The notes under the pieces: generated by a model
Databases searched by the model: none
What the model was told of the DNA's origin: nothing
Seen by the model: the letters and a program-made list of their open reading frames with translations, nothing else
Source: Rhizobiales bacterium Ga0077537
GTDB taxonomy: Bacteria; Pseudomonadota; Alphaproteobacteria; Rhizobiales; Hyphomicrobiaceae
DNA: 64,000 bases
Direction of reading: 5' to 3'
Assembly (NCBI GenBank): GCA_001464955.1
Contig: LNEM01000030.1
Span: 434,001 to 498,000 of the forward strand
In this document: positions 27,873 through 39,943 of the stretch, in pieces
How the letters are laid out: each line of letters starts with the position of its first letter
Numbering within the stretch: position 1 is the first letter of the stretch
Translations under genes and position numbers: made by a program

Positions 27873-28931
27873 GTGGCACAGCCTTCCCCGCCGAGCGCGA
27901 CCCCTCACCGCCGCTTCCTCGATCCCTTCAAGGGCATCGTGGCATCCCCGCCTCCGATCTGGCTGATGCGTCAGGCCGGCCGCTATCTTCCCGAGTACCG
28001 TGCGACCCGCACGCAGGCCGGCGGCTTCCTCGACCTCTGCTACAATCCGGCACTGGCAGCCGAAGTGACGTTGCAGCCGATCCGGCGCTACGGCTTCGAC
28101 GCAGCGATCCTGTTCGCGGACATTCTTCTGGTCCCTGATGCGCTCGGCCAGCCGCTGCGCTTCGCCGAAGGGGAAGGCCCGCTGCTCGATCCGATCCGTT
28201 CCACCGCCGACCTCTCGCGCTTGAAGCCTGAAGCGACTCGGTCCAAGTACGACCTCGTGGCCGAGACCGTCGCTCGCCTGCGCCAGGATCTGCCCGCGGA
28301 AACGGCCCTGATCGGCTTCTGCGGCGCCCCATGGACGGTCGCCACCTACATGGTCGAAGGCCGCGGCTCCAAGGATCAGGCGGCGGCCCGCCTCTGGGCC
28401 TATCGCGACCGGGAGGGCTTCGGCCGGCTGATCGACATCCTCGTCGAGACGTCGATCGTCTACCTCTGCGGCCAGGTGAAAGCGGGTGCGGACGTGCTGC
28501 AGATCTTCGACACCTGGGCTGGCTCGCTTCCGGACGACGAATTCGACCGCTGGGTTGTCGAGCCGACGCGACGCATCGTCGAGGGCGTCAAGGACCACTA
28601 CCCGGACGTCCCGGTGATCGGCTTTCCGCGCGGCGCCGGCGGTTCGGCTCTGTGGTACGTCTCGGAGACCGGCGTCGACGGCATCGGGTGCGACACCGCC
28701 ATGCCGCCCTACATGATGGGCGAGGCCTTCGACGACGAGAACGTGGTCGTGCAGGGCAATCTCGACCCGCTGCTGCTGGTGACCGGTGGCGAGGCCCTCG
28801 AGGAACGCACCCGCGAGATCCTCGAGCGCATGCAGGGCAAGCGCTTCATCTTCAATCTCGGCCACGGCATCGTACCCGAGACCCCGCCGGAGAACGTCGC
28901 CCGCCTCGTCGAGATCGTGCGCGGCGGCTGA
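27873..28931 (+). CDS. hemE: uroporphyrinogen decarboxylase
   Basis: 352 residues from a GTG at 27873, with GGAAAG upstream at a workable distance. The signature PIWLMRQAGRYLPEYRATR holds the substrate-binding arginines, and GFCGAPWTVATYMVEG and GHGIVPETPPENV are conserved. It converts uroporphyrinogen III to coproporphyrinogen III in haem synthesis. The gene reads away from the proposed origin and is followed by hemJ and rho. Confidence 0.96.
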   Translation: MAQPSPPSATPHRRFLDPFKGIVASPPPIWLMRQAGRYLPEYRATRTQAGGFLDLCYNPALAAEVTLQPIRRYGFDAAILFADILLVPDALGQPLRFAEGEGPLLDPIRSTADLSRLKPEATRSKYDLVAETVARLRQDLPAETALIGFCGAPWTVATYMVEGRGSKDQAAARLWAYRDREGFGRLIDILVETSIVYLCGQVKAGADVLQIFDTWAGSLPDDEFDRWVVEPTRRIVEGVKDHYPDVPVIGFPRGAGGSALWYVSETGVDGIGCDTAMPPYMMGEAFDDENVVVQGNLDPLLLVTGGEALEERTREILERMQGKRFIFNLGHGIVPETPPENVARLVEIVRGG

Positions 28932-29016
28932 TGCAATCGCGCGTGTGTCGCGTTCGGGGTGCCAGGCAGCCCGGGCGCTTCATCGCGCTCGAGACGAATT
29001 CGAAAGGTCGCAGGCC

Positions 29017-29526
29017 GTGTCCACGCCCGCCATCCGCGCCATTGTCGCCCTGATCATCACGGTCGTCGCCTTCGCCGCGGTATCCGTGGTTGCTGGCTCG
29101 GCCGCCTACGACTGGCTGAAGGCGTTGCATGTCATCGCCATCATCTCGTGGATGGCGGCCATGCTCTATCTGCCGCGCCTGTTCATCTACCATTGCGACG
29201 CCGAGAAGGGCTCGAAGCAGTCCGAAACCTTCAAGGTCATGGAGGGCCGCCTCCTCCGCCTCATCATGAACCCGGCGATGATCGTCGCCTGGGTGCTGGG
29301 GCTCTGGCTCGCCTGGCAGGCCGGCTTCTGGATGTCGGGCTGGTTTCACGCCAAGCTATTGGCAGTCATAGCGCTTTCGGCGTGCCACGGCTATTTTTCC
29401 GCTTCGGTTCGGGCCTTCGCCGAGGACCGCAACACAAAGCCCGCATCGCACTGGCGGCTCGTCAACGAAGTGCCGACCGTCCTGATGATCCTGATCGTCG
29501 TTCTCGTGGTCGTGAAACCGTTCTGA
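29017..29526 (+). CDS. hemJ: protoporphyrinogen oxidase HemJ
   Basis: 169 residues from a GTG at 29017, which has AAAGG upstream; a start further in would give a more typical length of about 145. Four transmembrane helices are predicted, with conserved YDWLKALHVIAIISWMAAML and YLPRLFIYH supplying the His and Trp/Arg residues, then HGYFSASVRAF and a final RLVNEVPT. HemJ oxidises protoporphyrinogen IX in the inner membrane, passing electrons to quinones. It follows hemE by 85 bp. Confidence 0.9.
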   Translation: MSTPAIRAIVALIITVVAFAAVSVVAGSAAYDWLKALHVIAIISWMAAMLYLPRLFIYHCDAEKGSKQSETFKVMEGRLLRLIMNPAMIVAWVLGLWLAWQAGFWMSGWFHAKLLAVIALSACHGYFSASVRAFAEDRNTKPASHWRLVNEVPTVLMILIVVLVVVKPF

Positions 29527-29748
29527 GCGGCCGGCCGCTGAAATTCTTTTGCGTGTCGGCCGGTGATCGTTTAACGTCATCCCGAATCGATAAAGGTCCC
29601 TGTGGGCGCCCGCCCATCTCCGTGAACAGCGACCGTCGGGCCATTGAATTGCCCGCAGCCGTTCGCGCCGCGCCTTATCGCTCCCCCGCCCCGCGCCTTC
29701 CACGACGCATCCCCCATATCCTGTGACGGCAAGTCCAGAGAGTTTCAC

Positions 29749-31026
29749 ATGCAAGACCTCATCAAGCAGATCAAGCTGCAGGATCTGAAGGCCAAAACCC
29801 CCACAGAGCTGCAGAGCTTCGCCGAGGAGGCGGGCGTCGAGAACGCGAGCACGATGCGCAAGCAGGAGCTCATGTTCGCGACGCTGAAGCAGCTCGCGGC
29901 CAAGGACATCGAGATCACCGGCATCGGCGTCGTCGAGGTCCTCCAGGACGGCTTCGGCTTCCTGCGCTCGCCCGACGCGAACTACCTCCCGGGCCCCGAT
30001 GACATCTACGTTTCGCCCTCGCAGATCCGCCGCTTTGCGCTGCGCACGGGCGACACGGTCGAGGGCCAGATCCGCAGCCCCAAGGAGGGCGAGCGGTACT
30101 TCGCCCTCATCAAGGTCAACCGGATCAACTTCGAGGACCCCGAGGCTCAGCGCCACAAGGTCAACTTCGACAACCTGACGCCGCTTTATCCCGACAAGTG
30201 GCTCAAGATGGAGATCGAGGACCCGACCATAAAGGACCTGTCCGGCCGGGTGATCGACATCGTGGCGCCGATCGGCCGCGGCCAGCGCGCCCTCATCGTC
30301 GCCCCGCCGCGCACCGGCAAAACGGTGCTCCTCCAGAACATCGCCAAATCCATCACCGCGAACCACCCGGAGTGCTTCCTCATCGTGCTGCTCATCGACG
30401 AGCGGCCGGAAGAAGTCACGGACATGCAGCGCTCGGTGAAGGGTGAGGTCGTCGCCTCGACGTTCGACGAGCCGCCCTCACGCCACGTCCAGGTCGCCGA
30501 GATGGTGATCGAGAAGGCCAAGCGCCTCGTCGAGCACAAGCGCGACGTCGTCATCCTGCTCGACTCGATCACGCGCCTCGGCCGGGCCTACAACACCGTC
30601 GTGCCGTCCTCCGGCAAGGTGCTGACGGGCGGCGTCGACAGCAACGCCCTGCAGCGGCCGAAGCGCTTCTTCGGCGCCGCACGCAACATCGAGGAAGGCG
30701 GCTCGCTGACCATCATTGCGACCGCGCTGATCGACACCGGCAGCCGCATGGACGAAGTGATCTTCGAAGAGTTCAAGGGCACCGGTAACTCGGAAATCAT
30801 TCTCGACCGCAAGGTCTCCGACAAGCGCGTCTTCCCGGCGATCGACGTGGCCCGCTCGGGCACGCGCAAGGAAGACCTGCTCGTGGCCCGCGACCAGCTA
30901 AAGAAGGTCTACGTGCTGCGCCGTATCCTCAATCCGATGGGCGCCATGGACGGCATCGAGTTCCTGATCGACAAGCTGAAGTCGACCAAGACCAACGGCG
31001 ACTTCTTCAACTCGATGAATACCTAA
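29749..31026 (+). CDS. rho: transcription termination factor Rho
   Basis: 425 residues from the ATG at 29749; upstream codons are not family-like. The N-terminal helix bundle starts [20 protein letters not shown]. The RNA-binding OSB domain has [20 protein letters not shown], and Walker A is [15 protein letters not shown], Walker [17 protein letters not shown]. The hexamer releases RNA polymerase from untranslated RNA. A strong intrinsic terminator follows at 31048. Confidence 0.97.
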   Translation: MQDLIKQIKLQDLKAKTPTELQSFAEEAGVENASTMRKQELMFATLKQLAAKDIEITGIGVVEVLQDGFGFLRSPDANYLPGPDDIYVSPSQIRRFALRTGDTVEGQIRSPKEGERYFALIKVNRINFEDPEAQRHKVNFDNLTPLYPDKWLKMEIEDPTIKDLSGRVIDIVAPIGRGQRALIVAPPRTGKTVLLQNIAKSITANHPECFLIVLLIDERPEEVTDMQRSVKGEVVASTFDEPPSRHVQVAEMVIEKAKRLVEHKRDVVILLDSITRLGRAYNTVVPSSGKVLTGGVDSNALQRPKRFFGAARNIEEGGSLTIIATALIDTGSRMDEVIFEEFKGTGNSEIILDRKVSDKRVFPAIDVARSGTRKEDLLVARDQLKKVYVLRRILNPMGAMDGIEFLIDKLKSTKTNGDFFNSMNT

Positions 31027-31047
31027 CGACGGGCATTCGCCTAAACG

Positions 31048-31075
31048 AACGGGCTCGCTTCACGGCGAGCCCGTT
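31048..31075 (+). terminator. intrinsic terminator of rho
   Basis: Arms AACGGGCTCGC (31048-31058) and GCGAGCCCGTT (31065-31075) form an 11-bp stem with a 6-nt loop, followed by TCCGTTTG. It lies 22 bp after the rho stop and faces the convergent hydratase gene. Confidence 0.8.
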
Positions 31076-31113
31076 TCCGTTTGTGCAGCGATGGACCGGG
31101 CAACGCACCACTA

Positions 31114-31989
31114 TCACTCGAACACGGCCTCCACGCGCCCGAGCACGCCATAATCGACGATGAGATGGTCGCCGGGCGCGACGAAGAAGTGCCCTGTGCA
31201 TGTCCCCGTGCTCACGATCTCCCCCGCCTTCAGGCTGCGGCCGCGCTCGCGGAGCCAGTTCGCCATCCATGTGAGCGCCGTCAGCGGATGCCCCATCGCG
31301 GCCCGTCCGAAACCGGTCTTGATGTGGACGCCGTTGAGCGCGAGATCCATGCGCGCGTTGGCGAGGTCGAGATCCCGCCAGTGTCGGATCGATGTGCCGG
31401 TCACGAGTGCTGCCGCGCCGCCGTTGTCCATGAGCGGCCCGAGATAGCCGCTGGCGCCGTACCAGTCGTCGAACACCGTGTCGCCGATCTCGATCGCCGG
31501 CATCATGGCCTCGACGGCCGCCGCAACCTCGTCTTCGGTGAATGGAGCCTCGCGCGGCGGGAGGTCCCGCGCCATGCGGAACGCGATTTCGCTCTCCGCG
31601 CAGCGATAGTTGATGAAGAGGTCGCCCGGTAGCCGCGCCGGGCTGGCATGGATCGCATCGCGCCGCAGCTGTCCGGGCGCCGCGCCCGGCACGCCTTCGG
31701 CCTTCTGCACATCGACACTCGCCGCGCCGATCTTCCAGCCACCGGAGGGCCATGCCAGCAACGCGTTGACCCGATCCATCACGGCCATCACCGATCCCCA
31801 GTCGCGCGTTCGCAGCGCATCCGGCATGACGATCCGGCCCCGATCGCGGCGCGCGCTCGCGATCAGCGCCGCCACCTCGTCGATCTCGGCAGGCGACAGC
31901 GGTGTGGTCCGCGCGCATCGCACGCCCTGTCCGGGTGGCGTCGGACCATGGATACGGCGTCCGGAATTCGTGACCTCGGCTTCGGCCAT
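31114..31989 (-). CDS. 2-keto-4-pentenoate hydratase family protein
   Basis: 291 residues, longer than the paralogue at 8644. The fold is shown by GWKIGAASVDVQKAEG, the metal-ligand segment ESEIAFRMARDLP and AIEIGDTVFDDW. Family enzymes hydrate vinylpyruvate-type keto acids in meta-cleavage pathways. It is the last gene of the leftward proB-proA row (39 bp after proA) where nadD is found in most relatives. No other meta-cleavage genes are present, so its substrate is unknown. Confidence 0.78.
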   Translation of the reverse strand: MAEAEVTNSGRRIHGPTPPGQGVRCARTTPLSPAEIDEVAALIASARRDRGRIVMPDALRTRDWGSVMAVMDRVNALLAWPSGGWKIGAASVDVQKAEGVPGAAPGQLRRDAIHASPARLPGDLFINYRCAESEIAFRMARDLPPREAPFTEDEVAAAVEAMMPAIEIGDTVFDDWYGASGYLGPLMDNGGAAALVTGTSIRHWRDLDLANARMDLALNGVHIKTGFGRAAMGHPLTALTWMANWLRERGRSLKAGEIVSTGTCTGHFFVAPGDHLIVDYGVLGRVEAVFE

Positions 31990-32028
31990 GTGACTGCGTC
32001 CTCCGTGTCGTTCGTTGCGCCGGGTCGC

Positions 32029-33318
32029 CTACCTCTTCCGCACCTGCCCGGTGCCGCGCACGACGTACTTGAAGCTCGTCAGCTGCTCGACGCCCACAGG
32101 GCCGCGCGCATGCATCCGCCCCGTGGCGATACCGATCTCGGCGCCCATGCCGAACTCGCCGCCATCGGCGAACTGGGTCGAGGCGTTGTGCAGCACGATG
32201 GCGCTGTCGACACGGGTCAGGAAACGGTCGGCGGTGGCTTGGTTGCCCGTCACGATGCAGTCGGTGTGCTGCGAGCCGTAGCGCGCGATGTGCGCGATGG
32301 CCCCATCGACGCCATCCACCGTCTTCACGGCGATGATCGTATCGAGGAACTCGCGGCCATAGTCGTCGTCGGCCGCCGCCTTGACCCGCGCATCGACGGC
32401 GACCGCCGATGCATCGCCCCGCACCTCGCAACCTGATTCAAGCAGCGCCGTGACGAGCGGGGCCAGCATGGTGGCGGCCGAGGCCGTGTCGACCAGCAGG
32501 CACTCCGTGGCCCCGCAGATCGAGGTCCGCCGCATCTTGGCGTTGACGACGAGCGGCACCGCCATGGCGAGATCGGCATCACGATCGACGTAGGTGTGGC
32601 AGATGCCCTCCAGGTGGGCGAAGACCGGCACGCGCGCCTCCTGCTGCACACGCCCGACGAGGCTCTTGCCCCCGCGCGGCACGATCACGTCGATCGCTCC
32701 GTCGAGGCCGCCGAGCATGTGTCCGACGGCGTCGCGGTCGGTGATCGGAACGAGTTGTATGGCATCGACAGGAAGCCCGGCTGCCTCGAGCCCGGCGGCG
32801 AGGCAGTCGTGGATCGCCCGGCTCGAATGGAAGCTCTCTGACCCGCCCCGCAGGATTGCGGCATTGCCGGCCTTGAGGCAAAGCCCGCCGGCATCGGCCG
32901 TCACGTTGGGGCGGCTCTCGTAGATGATCCCGATGACCCCGAGCGGCGTCCGGACCCGCGAGATCGAGAGCCCGTTCGGCCGCGTCCACTGTGCGAGGAC
33001 CGTACCCACCGGATCGTCGAGTCTGGCGATGTCCTCGAGCCCCCGCGCGATGCCATCGATGCGGCCTTGATCAAGCGCCAGCCGGTCGAGAAACGAGCCC
33101 GTCGTGCCGCGGTTCCGCGCTGCGGCGAGATCCTTGGCGTTCGCCTCCAGGAGCATTGGCGCCCGCTCGCGCAGCAGCCGTGCCGCTGTCGTCAGCGCGA
33201 GATTCTTGGAAGCTGTCGGAGCGAGTGCGAGGGCCGACTGGGCGGCGCGCGCCCGCCGTCCCATGTCGCGCATGAGGCTGGCGATGTCGGTATCGGCGAT
33301 GCGCTCGGGGCGGTTCAT
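32029..33318 (-). CDS. proA: gamma-glutamyl phosphate reductase
   Basis: 429 residues, family length. The aldehyde-dehydrogenase-like fold has [20 protein letters not shown], the Gly/Ser loop [18 protein letters not shown], and the catalytic-Cys region [16 protein letters not shown]. It reduces gamma-glutamyl phosphate to glutamate semialdehyde with NADPH, step two of proline synthesis. proB lies 69 bp upstream on the same strand. Confidence 0.95.
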   Translation of the reverse strand: MNRPERIADTDIASLMRDMGRRARAAQSALALAPTASKNLALTTAARLLRERAPMLLEANAKDLAAARNRGTTGSFLDRLALDQGRIDGIARGLEDIARLDDPVGTVLAQWTRPNGLSISRVRTPLGVIGIIYESRPNVTADAGGLCLKAGNAAILRGGSESFHSSRAIHDCLAAGLEAAGLPVDAIQLVPITDRDAVGHMLGGLDGAIDVIVPRGGKSLVGRVQQEARVPVFAHLEGICHTYVDRDADLAMAVPLVVNAKMRRTSICGATECLLVDTASAATMLAPLVTALLESGCEVRGDASAVAVDARVKAAADDDYGREFLDTIIAVKTVDGVDGAIAHIARYGSQHTDCIVTGNQATADRFLTRVDSAIVLHNASTQFADGGEFGMGAEIGIATGRMHARGPVGVEQLTSFKYVVRGTGQVRKR

Positions 33319-33387
33319 GATCTCGTCCAGTGCATGAAGAAGATGAGATGACCCATTGAAAGAAATGGGAATGATATGACCTGAAAG

Positions 33388-34533
33388 CTAGATCCTGCTC
33401 AACGCCATGTCGTCCCGGTGGATGAGTTCCGCCCGGCCGGCATGGCCGAGAATACGCTCGATCTCGGTGCTCTTCTTGCCGGCGATCCGCTGTGCGTCCT
33501 CATGGCTGTAGGCGATGAGCCCGCGCCCGATCTCGCGTCCATCCGTGGCCCTGATGATGACGGCATCGCCACGGTCGAACTGCCCGTCGACACGCGTCAC
33601 GCCCGCGGGCAGGAGGCTCTTCCCGCCGGCGAGCGCCTTCTCGGCACCCGCATCGATCTCGACCGTCCCACGCGCTTCGAGATTGCCGGCGATCCAGCGC
33701 TTCCGCGCAGTGACGGGATCGGACGACGCCAGGAACCACGTGCACGGCGCACCAGCCGCAATGGCGGCAAGCGGGTGCAGGACCTTCCCCGATGTGATGA
33801 TCATGTGGCAGCCGGACCCGATGGCGATCCTCCCGGCCGCGACTTTCGTCACCATGCCACCCTTCGAGAGTTCCGAGCCGGCATCGCCCGCCATGGCCTC
33901 GATCTCGGGGGTGATCGCCGTGACGACGTCGAGGCGCTTGGCCGCCGGATCCTCGGCGGGCGGCGCGGTGTAGAGGCCGTCGATATCCGAGAGCAGAACC
34001 AGACAGTCCGCGCTCATCATCGAGGCCACCCGCGCGGAAAGGCGATCGTTGTCGCCATAGCGGATCTCGGTCGTCGCAACTGTATCGTTCTCGTTGACGA
34101 CGGGGATGACGCCATGCGCCACCAGCGTATCCATCGTGCGCCGGGCATTGAGATAGCGCCGCCGCTCCTCGGTATCGCCGAGCGTCAGCAGCACCTGCGC
34201 CGCCGTCAGCCCCCGTGCCCGGAAGACGTCCTGCCACGCCGACGCGAGGCTGATCTGCCCAACCGCGGCCGCGGCCTGGCTCTGCTCGAGTTCCAGCGCG
34301 CCTTTCGGCAGCCCCATCAGGTGCCGGCCGAGCGCGATGGCGCCCGACGACACGAGAATGATCTCCCGCCCGCTGGCGGCAAGTGCCGCGATGTCGTCGG
34401 CGATGGAATTGAGCCACGTCGACCGAAGCCGCCCCGTGCTCCGGTCGACGAGCAGCGCCGAGCCGATCTTGATGACGATACGCCGCGCTGCCTTCCACTC
34501 GGGCCGCGCGCCTTTGGTCTTGCTGGTGGGCAT
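33388..34533 (-). CDS. proB: glutamate 5-kinase
   Basis: 381 residues from the ATG at 34531-34533. The amino acid kinase domain starts with [14 protein letters not shown] and has [19 protein letters not shown] and [19 protein letters not shown]. The C-terminal ~100 residues form a PUA domain ([20 protein letters not shown], then [14 protein letters not shown]). It phosphorylates glutamate in the first, feedback-controlled step of proline synthesis. obgE precedes it by 67 bp. Confidence 0.95.
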   Translation of the reverse strand: MPTSKTKGARPEWKAARRIVIKIGSALLVDRSTGRLRSTWLNSIADDIAALAASGREIILVSSGAIALGRHLMGLPKGALELEQSQAAAAVGQISLASAWQDVFRARGLTAAQVLLTLGDTEERRRYLNARRTMDTLVAHGVIPVVNENDTVATTEIRYGDNDRLSARVASMMSADCLVLLSDIDGLYTAPPAEDPAAKRLDVVTAITPEIEAMAGDAGSELSKGGMVTKVAAGRIAIGSGCHMIITSGKVLHPLAAIAAGAPCTWFLASSDPVTARKRWIAGNLEARGTVEIDAGAEKALAGGKSLLPAGVTRVDGQFDRGDAVIIRATDGREIGRGLIAYSHEDAQRIAGKKSTEIERILGHAGRAELIHRDDMALSRI

Positions 34534-34600
34534 CTCGAAGGTCCCGTCTCGGGAGATGTCGATGGTCGGTGTCCTCTGGTGACAGTCGTGACGACGCCCG

Positions 34601-36356
<1,756 letters not shown>

Positions 36357-36360
<4 letters not shown>

Positions 36361-37829
36361 GACTTCGGTTTCTTGCGAAACCATGGCTTATCGTAATCCC
36401 CGGCCATGATCGAGCCTTTTGGCATGATCAGCCCGACGACGTCCGCCAGGTCGAACGCCTCGATCTGCGCCCGCACCTGATCGGCCGCCTTGTACGCCAT
36501 CGGGCTTTCCGACACGTCCGGCCGATCAAAGAAAAAGCGCACGTCGAGTCCCTCGGTCTGGCGCTCGAGCAGATCGCGGGACCGCGCGATGAACGCCTCC
36601 GGCTCGAGACCGATCAGACCCGCCTCGCGCAAGAGCGCCGTACGGCTCTTGTTGCGGCCCGCGCCATGGGGCGAGAACGATGTGAACTCCGTTCGGTCGC
36701 GCCCGAGCGTCAGCAGGATCGGGGCCGCCATGTTGAGCGGGATCAGCCCCATGAGCGGATGCCCGTCGGCACCGGTCCACGCCGGCGTCGCACCCTTGCC
36801 GTGAAAGTAGCGATCGCCGCGCTTCCAGACGAAGTTGTGCTCGTTCCCGAACGCGGTGAGCGCCGAAATTCCAAGCCGCGCCAGCGTCCGCTCGTGGACG
36901 AGCTGATGATTGCGTCGCGTCCAGCGCGCCACGTAGTCGAGCGCCTCCCAGTACGCGACACCCGCGTCGCTCTCGGGGTCGAGCCACGCCTGATGCGGCG
37001 GCGTCTCGGGCGAGATCGGCTTTGTGTGCTGCACGGCAGCGGCGAGCCCGCGCTTGTACACCTGCGCGCCGAGATCACGGCTGCCGTGGTGCGTGACGAG
37101 CACGTTGACCCGCGCCGATCCGCGGAGCGCGCCGGCGAGCCCGGCCTGCCCGGTGTCGGCCAGCGTCGCGACGAGCCCATCCGACACCTCCAGCGAGCCG
37201 AGGTACGCGAAGTGGTTGCCGTCGCCCTGGTCGCAGAGTTGCGCCTTGGCCCGCCCGACGAGACCCGTCAGGAACGGATTGCGCGTCTCTTCGATGTCGT
37301 CGGTGATCGGATCCGCGATCTGGTCGTCGGGCGCACGCCCGCCGGGCCCGAACCGCGTCGAGGCCTGCAAGGCATCCATGAACACGCTCGTGTCGACGCC
37401 GTCGGGAAAGACGGTCGCGTACATCGAGCAGCAGATGTCCGCTGAATGGAACGCCGGATGGATCGCGCGCGAGATCACCGCCCCGCCGACCGGGATGGTC
37501 CCGGGAGCACTCCCTGCCGGGCAGGCATCCGGCATGACGGCGCCGTGCTCCAGCATCGGGCACCGCATCAGCTCGGCCATGTGCCGGCGCACGGCGGCGA
37601 TGTTCTCGACATCCTCGTCCGTCTCGGCCGTGATGGCTTCCGCGAACGCACCCTTGGACTTCCGCACGAGGATTGCCGGCTTCGGGAAGAGCGCGACGAC
37701 GGCCTCCCGGATCGCGTCCGTGTCGGTGCCGAGCGACTCCAGGCGGCGCGCTTCCGCGAGTACGTCCTTGAAACGGGGGCCGGGCTCGACCCCCCAGGAC
37801 AACAATAGCTTTCCGCCGATCCGGCTCAT
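36357..37829 (-). CDS. RtcB-like RNA ligase family protein
   Basis: 490 residues. Elements of the RtcB fold are present in order: a DICCSM metal segment (Asp131, Cys134), DQGDGNHFAYLGS (Asn205, His206), VLVTHHGSRDLG (His247/248), NEHNFVWKRG, FHGKGATPAW (His343) and SPHGAGRNKSR, whose His388 corresponds to the guanylylated histidine. So catalysis looks intact although identity to classical RtcB seems low. RtcB joins 2',3'-cyclic phosphate and 5'-OH RNA ends with GTP and Mn2+. The gene lies within the rpmA-obgE row and overlaps the GNAT start by four bases. No archease gene is near. Confidence 0.78.
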
Positions 37830-37890
37830 GGGTTGCAGCTCCTTCTCGCTGCGGAACGAAACGTCGAAGAACGATACCTGAAACGCCGAC

Positions 37891-37916
37891 GGGGGAGGCG
37901 GTTGCCCGCCTCCCCC
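37891..37916. terminator. G+C-rich hairpin downstream of rpmA
   Basis: Arms GGGGGAGGCGG (37891-37901) and CCGCCTCCCCC (37906-37916) make an 11-bp stem with a TTGC loop, 64 bp after the rpmA stop on the minus strand. No T-run follows, so it may end transcription partly or only protect the 3' end of rplU-rpmA mRNA. Confidence 0.4.
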
Positions 37917-37979
37917 GCCATTTAAGGAGAGTATCGGGACCGGGCTCGTGCCCTGGGTCCCGGTCTGTCCGGAACAGGG

Positions 37980-38252
37980 CTACTCCGCGGCTTCCGCCTT
38001 CACTGGGTTGACGGAGATGTACGTCCGGCCGTTGGCCTTCGTACGGAACTCGACGTTGCCCTCGACGACCGCGAAAATGGTGTGATCTCGACCCATGCCG
38101 ACGCCATTACCCGGGTGCCACTTGGTGCCCCGCTGGCGGCAGATGATGTTGCCGGAGATGACGCTCTCGCCGCCGAACTTCTTGATGCCGAGGCGACGGC
38201 CCGCGGTATCGCGGCCGTTGCGGGACGAGCCGCCTGCCTTTTTATGTGCCAT
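37980..38252 (-). CDS. rpmA: 50S ribosomal protein L27
   Basis: 90 residues, full length. [20 protein letters not shown] and [20 protein letters not shown] are the L27 signature; it lacks the cleavable N-terminal extension of Firmicutes. The N-terminal tail reaches the peptidyl transferase centre of the 50S subunit. It is paired with rplU, 37 bp upstream. Confidence 0.97.
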   Translation of the reverse strand: MAHKKAGGSSRNGRDTAGRRLGIKKFGGESVISGNIICRQRGTKWHPGNGVGMGRDHTIFAVVEGNVEFRTKANGRTYISVNPVKAEAAE

Positions 38253-38289
38253 CTGTCTGTGTCCTCAATCTCGCGTGGTGGCCAGCAGT

Positions 38290-38604
38290 TCAGGCTGCGA
38301 CGATCTCTTTGATGAGCACCGTGGTCTGGTGCTGCCGGTGGCCGCGCTTGCGGCGCGAATTCTTGCGGCGGCGCTTCTTGAAGGCGATCACCTTGTCGGC
38401 CCGGCCCTGCTCGACGACCTCGCCCAGCACCTTGGCGCCGGCGATCATCGGCGTGCCGACCGTCGCGGTGCCGTCGCCACCGAGCATCAGCACCTCGGTG
38501 AATTCTACGGCCGCCCCGGCTTCGCCTTCGATCTTCTCGACGACGACCTTGTCGTTGGCAGCTACCCGGTATTGCTTGCCGCCTGTCTTGATGACAGCGT
38601 ACAT
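38290..38604 (-). CDS. rplU: 50S ribosomal protein L21
   Basis: 104 residues from the ATG at 38602-38604, which has GGAG 7 bases upstream; an ATG five codons earlier is a less likely start. [20 protein letters not shown] is the family start and [20 protein letters not shown] the basic rRNA-binding C-terminus. Unlike many Hyphomicrobiales homologues it lacks a long C-terminal extension. First gene of the rplU-rpmA pair. Confidence 0.96.
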   Translation of the reverse strand: MYAVIKTGGKQYRVAANDKVVVEKIEGEAGAAVEFTEVLMLGGDGTATVGTPMIAGAKVLGEVVEQGRADKVIAFKKRRRKNSRRKRGHRQHQTTVLIKEIVAA

Positions 38605-38798
38605 CGGTTTCTCCGTCATGTTGTCCGCACCCTGTGGCGCCACAAGCACCCGAAAATCGGGCCTGCGGTCTTTGGATGGTCCACCCTCGCGGGTCGACGG
38701 AGCCTCGGGCAGCGCGTTGCGGCTCGGAAGAACATCTCCCGCGCCGAGCCGTCCTTATCGTTCGGACGCTGCCTGTCGTCAATCCATTTTGCGCCCGA

Positions 38799-39278
38799 TC
38801 ACGCCCGGTGATAGGGGTGTCCCGCGAGGATCGTGGCCGCCCGGTAGAGCTGCTCGGCGAGGACAGCACGGGCGAGCCCATGCGGCAGCGTCAGGCGACC
38901 GAGGCACAGCTGCAAGGCTGCCGCGGCAAGCACCTCGGCGCCATGACCGTCAGGCCCCCCGATCAGGAACGCCGCATGTCTCGCCCCAGAGTCCTGCCGC
39001 GTCCCGAGCCACCGGGCGAAGTCCTGACTGTTGAAATCGCGGCCGCGCTCATCCAATGCCACGATAACGTCGCATCCCGCGACGGCAGCCAACAGGCGAC
39101 GCGCCTCGTCGTCTCGGCGTTCGGTTGCCGTACCGGCCCGTGATTCCGGCAGTTCACGCTCCAGCACCGGGCCAAGCGCCCCGCCGCGCGCACCCGCCAG
39201 CCGGCTCACATACCGGTCGACGAGCACGCGCTCGCCACCGTCCTTGAGCCGTCCGACGGCGGCGATCGTCAGCTTCAT
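38799..39278 (-). CDS. rlmH: 23S rRNA (pseudouridine(1915)-N3)-methyltransferase RlmH
   Basis: 159 residues from the ATG at 39276-39278. The SPOUT fold has [20 protein letters not shown] at the start, [18 protein letters not shown] in the middle and the SAM-binding knot [11 protein letters not shown], then [17 protein letters not shown]. It methylates pseudouridine 1915 in helix 69. It follows rsfS by 64 bp, the standard nadD-rsfS-rlmH order. Confidence 0.94.
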   Translation of the reverse strand: MKLTIAAVGRLKDGGERVLVDRYVSRLAGARGGALGPVLERELPESRAGTATERRDDEARRLLAAVAGCDVIVALDERGRDFNSQDFARWLGTRQDSGARHAAFLIGGPDGHGAEVLAAAALQLCLGRLTLPHGLARAVLAEQLYRAATILAGHPYHRA

Positions 39279-39342
39279 GGGCCAGTCCACATGCCGCGGA
39301 GCGATGCCGCTCTGGCCCAAACCGCTTGAATCATGACGCGTC

Positions 39343-39753
39343 TCAGTGCGAGGTCACGTCCTCGGTCCGGTCCGCCGACCACATCTTCTCGAGGTTGTAG
39401 AACTCACGAACCTCGGGCCGGAAGACGTGGAGAATGATGTCTCCGGTGTCGACCAGCACCCAATCACACTGAGGCGTGCCTTCGGCTCTGACGCGACCGT
39501 GGCCGAGGTCCTTCAGATTGCGCTGCACCTGCTCGGCAATGGCACCTACGTGACGATCCGAGCGGCCGGTCGCAATGATCATGAAGTCGCCGATCGAAGA
39601 TTTTTCGTGGAGGTCGATCGTAACGATGTCCTCCGCCTTCGCATCGTCGAGCCAGGCCAAGATCTGCTTCAGGAGGTCGCTCGAGGCGCGCGCGTTGGGC
39701 GACGCCTCGACATGAGACGTGCTCTCACGAGCTGTCCCTGTAGCGGTTCTCAT
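39343..39753 (-). CDS. rsfS: ribosomal silencing factor RsfS
   Basis: 136 residues from the ATG at 39751-39753; the in-frame upstream codons are not family-like. The core IVTIDLHEKSSIGDFMIIAT, GRSDRHVGAIAEQV and DWVLVDTGDIILHVFRPEVR is diagnostic, with REFYNLEKMWSAD at the end. It binds L14 and blocks 30S-50S joining in poor nutrients. It sits between nadD and rlmH. Confidence 0.94.
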   Translation of the reverse strand: MRTATGTARESTSHVEASPNARASSDLLKQILAWLDDAKAEDIVTIDLHEKSSIGDFMIIATGRSDRHVGAIAEQVQRNLKDLGHGRVRAEGTPQCDWVLVDTGDIILHVFRPEVREFYNLEKMWSADRTEDVTSH

Positions 39754-39943
39754 CGTCGGTTGAGTATCCTCTTCGCCATCCTGTCCCTTCGGGGGGTCTG
39801 CCCAGAGGGCTTGCACGTCGCCACCCATCATCGGGATCGGCGGGTGCGCGGCGGGTCCATCGCAGAGTCCACGCCACGCCACAGCATAGGACGAGGCGAC
39901 CCCGCAGTTCAAGGCTTCAGCGCCATTCTGGAAAACGGAACCG

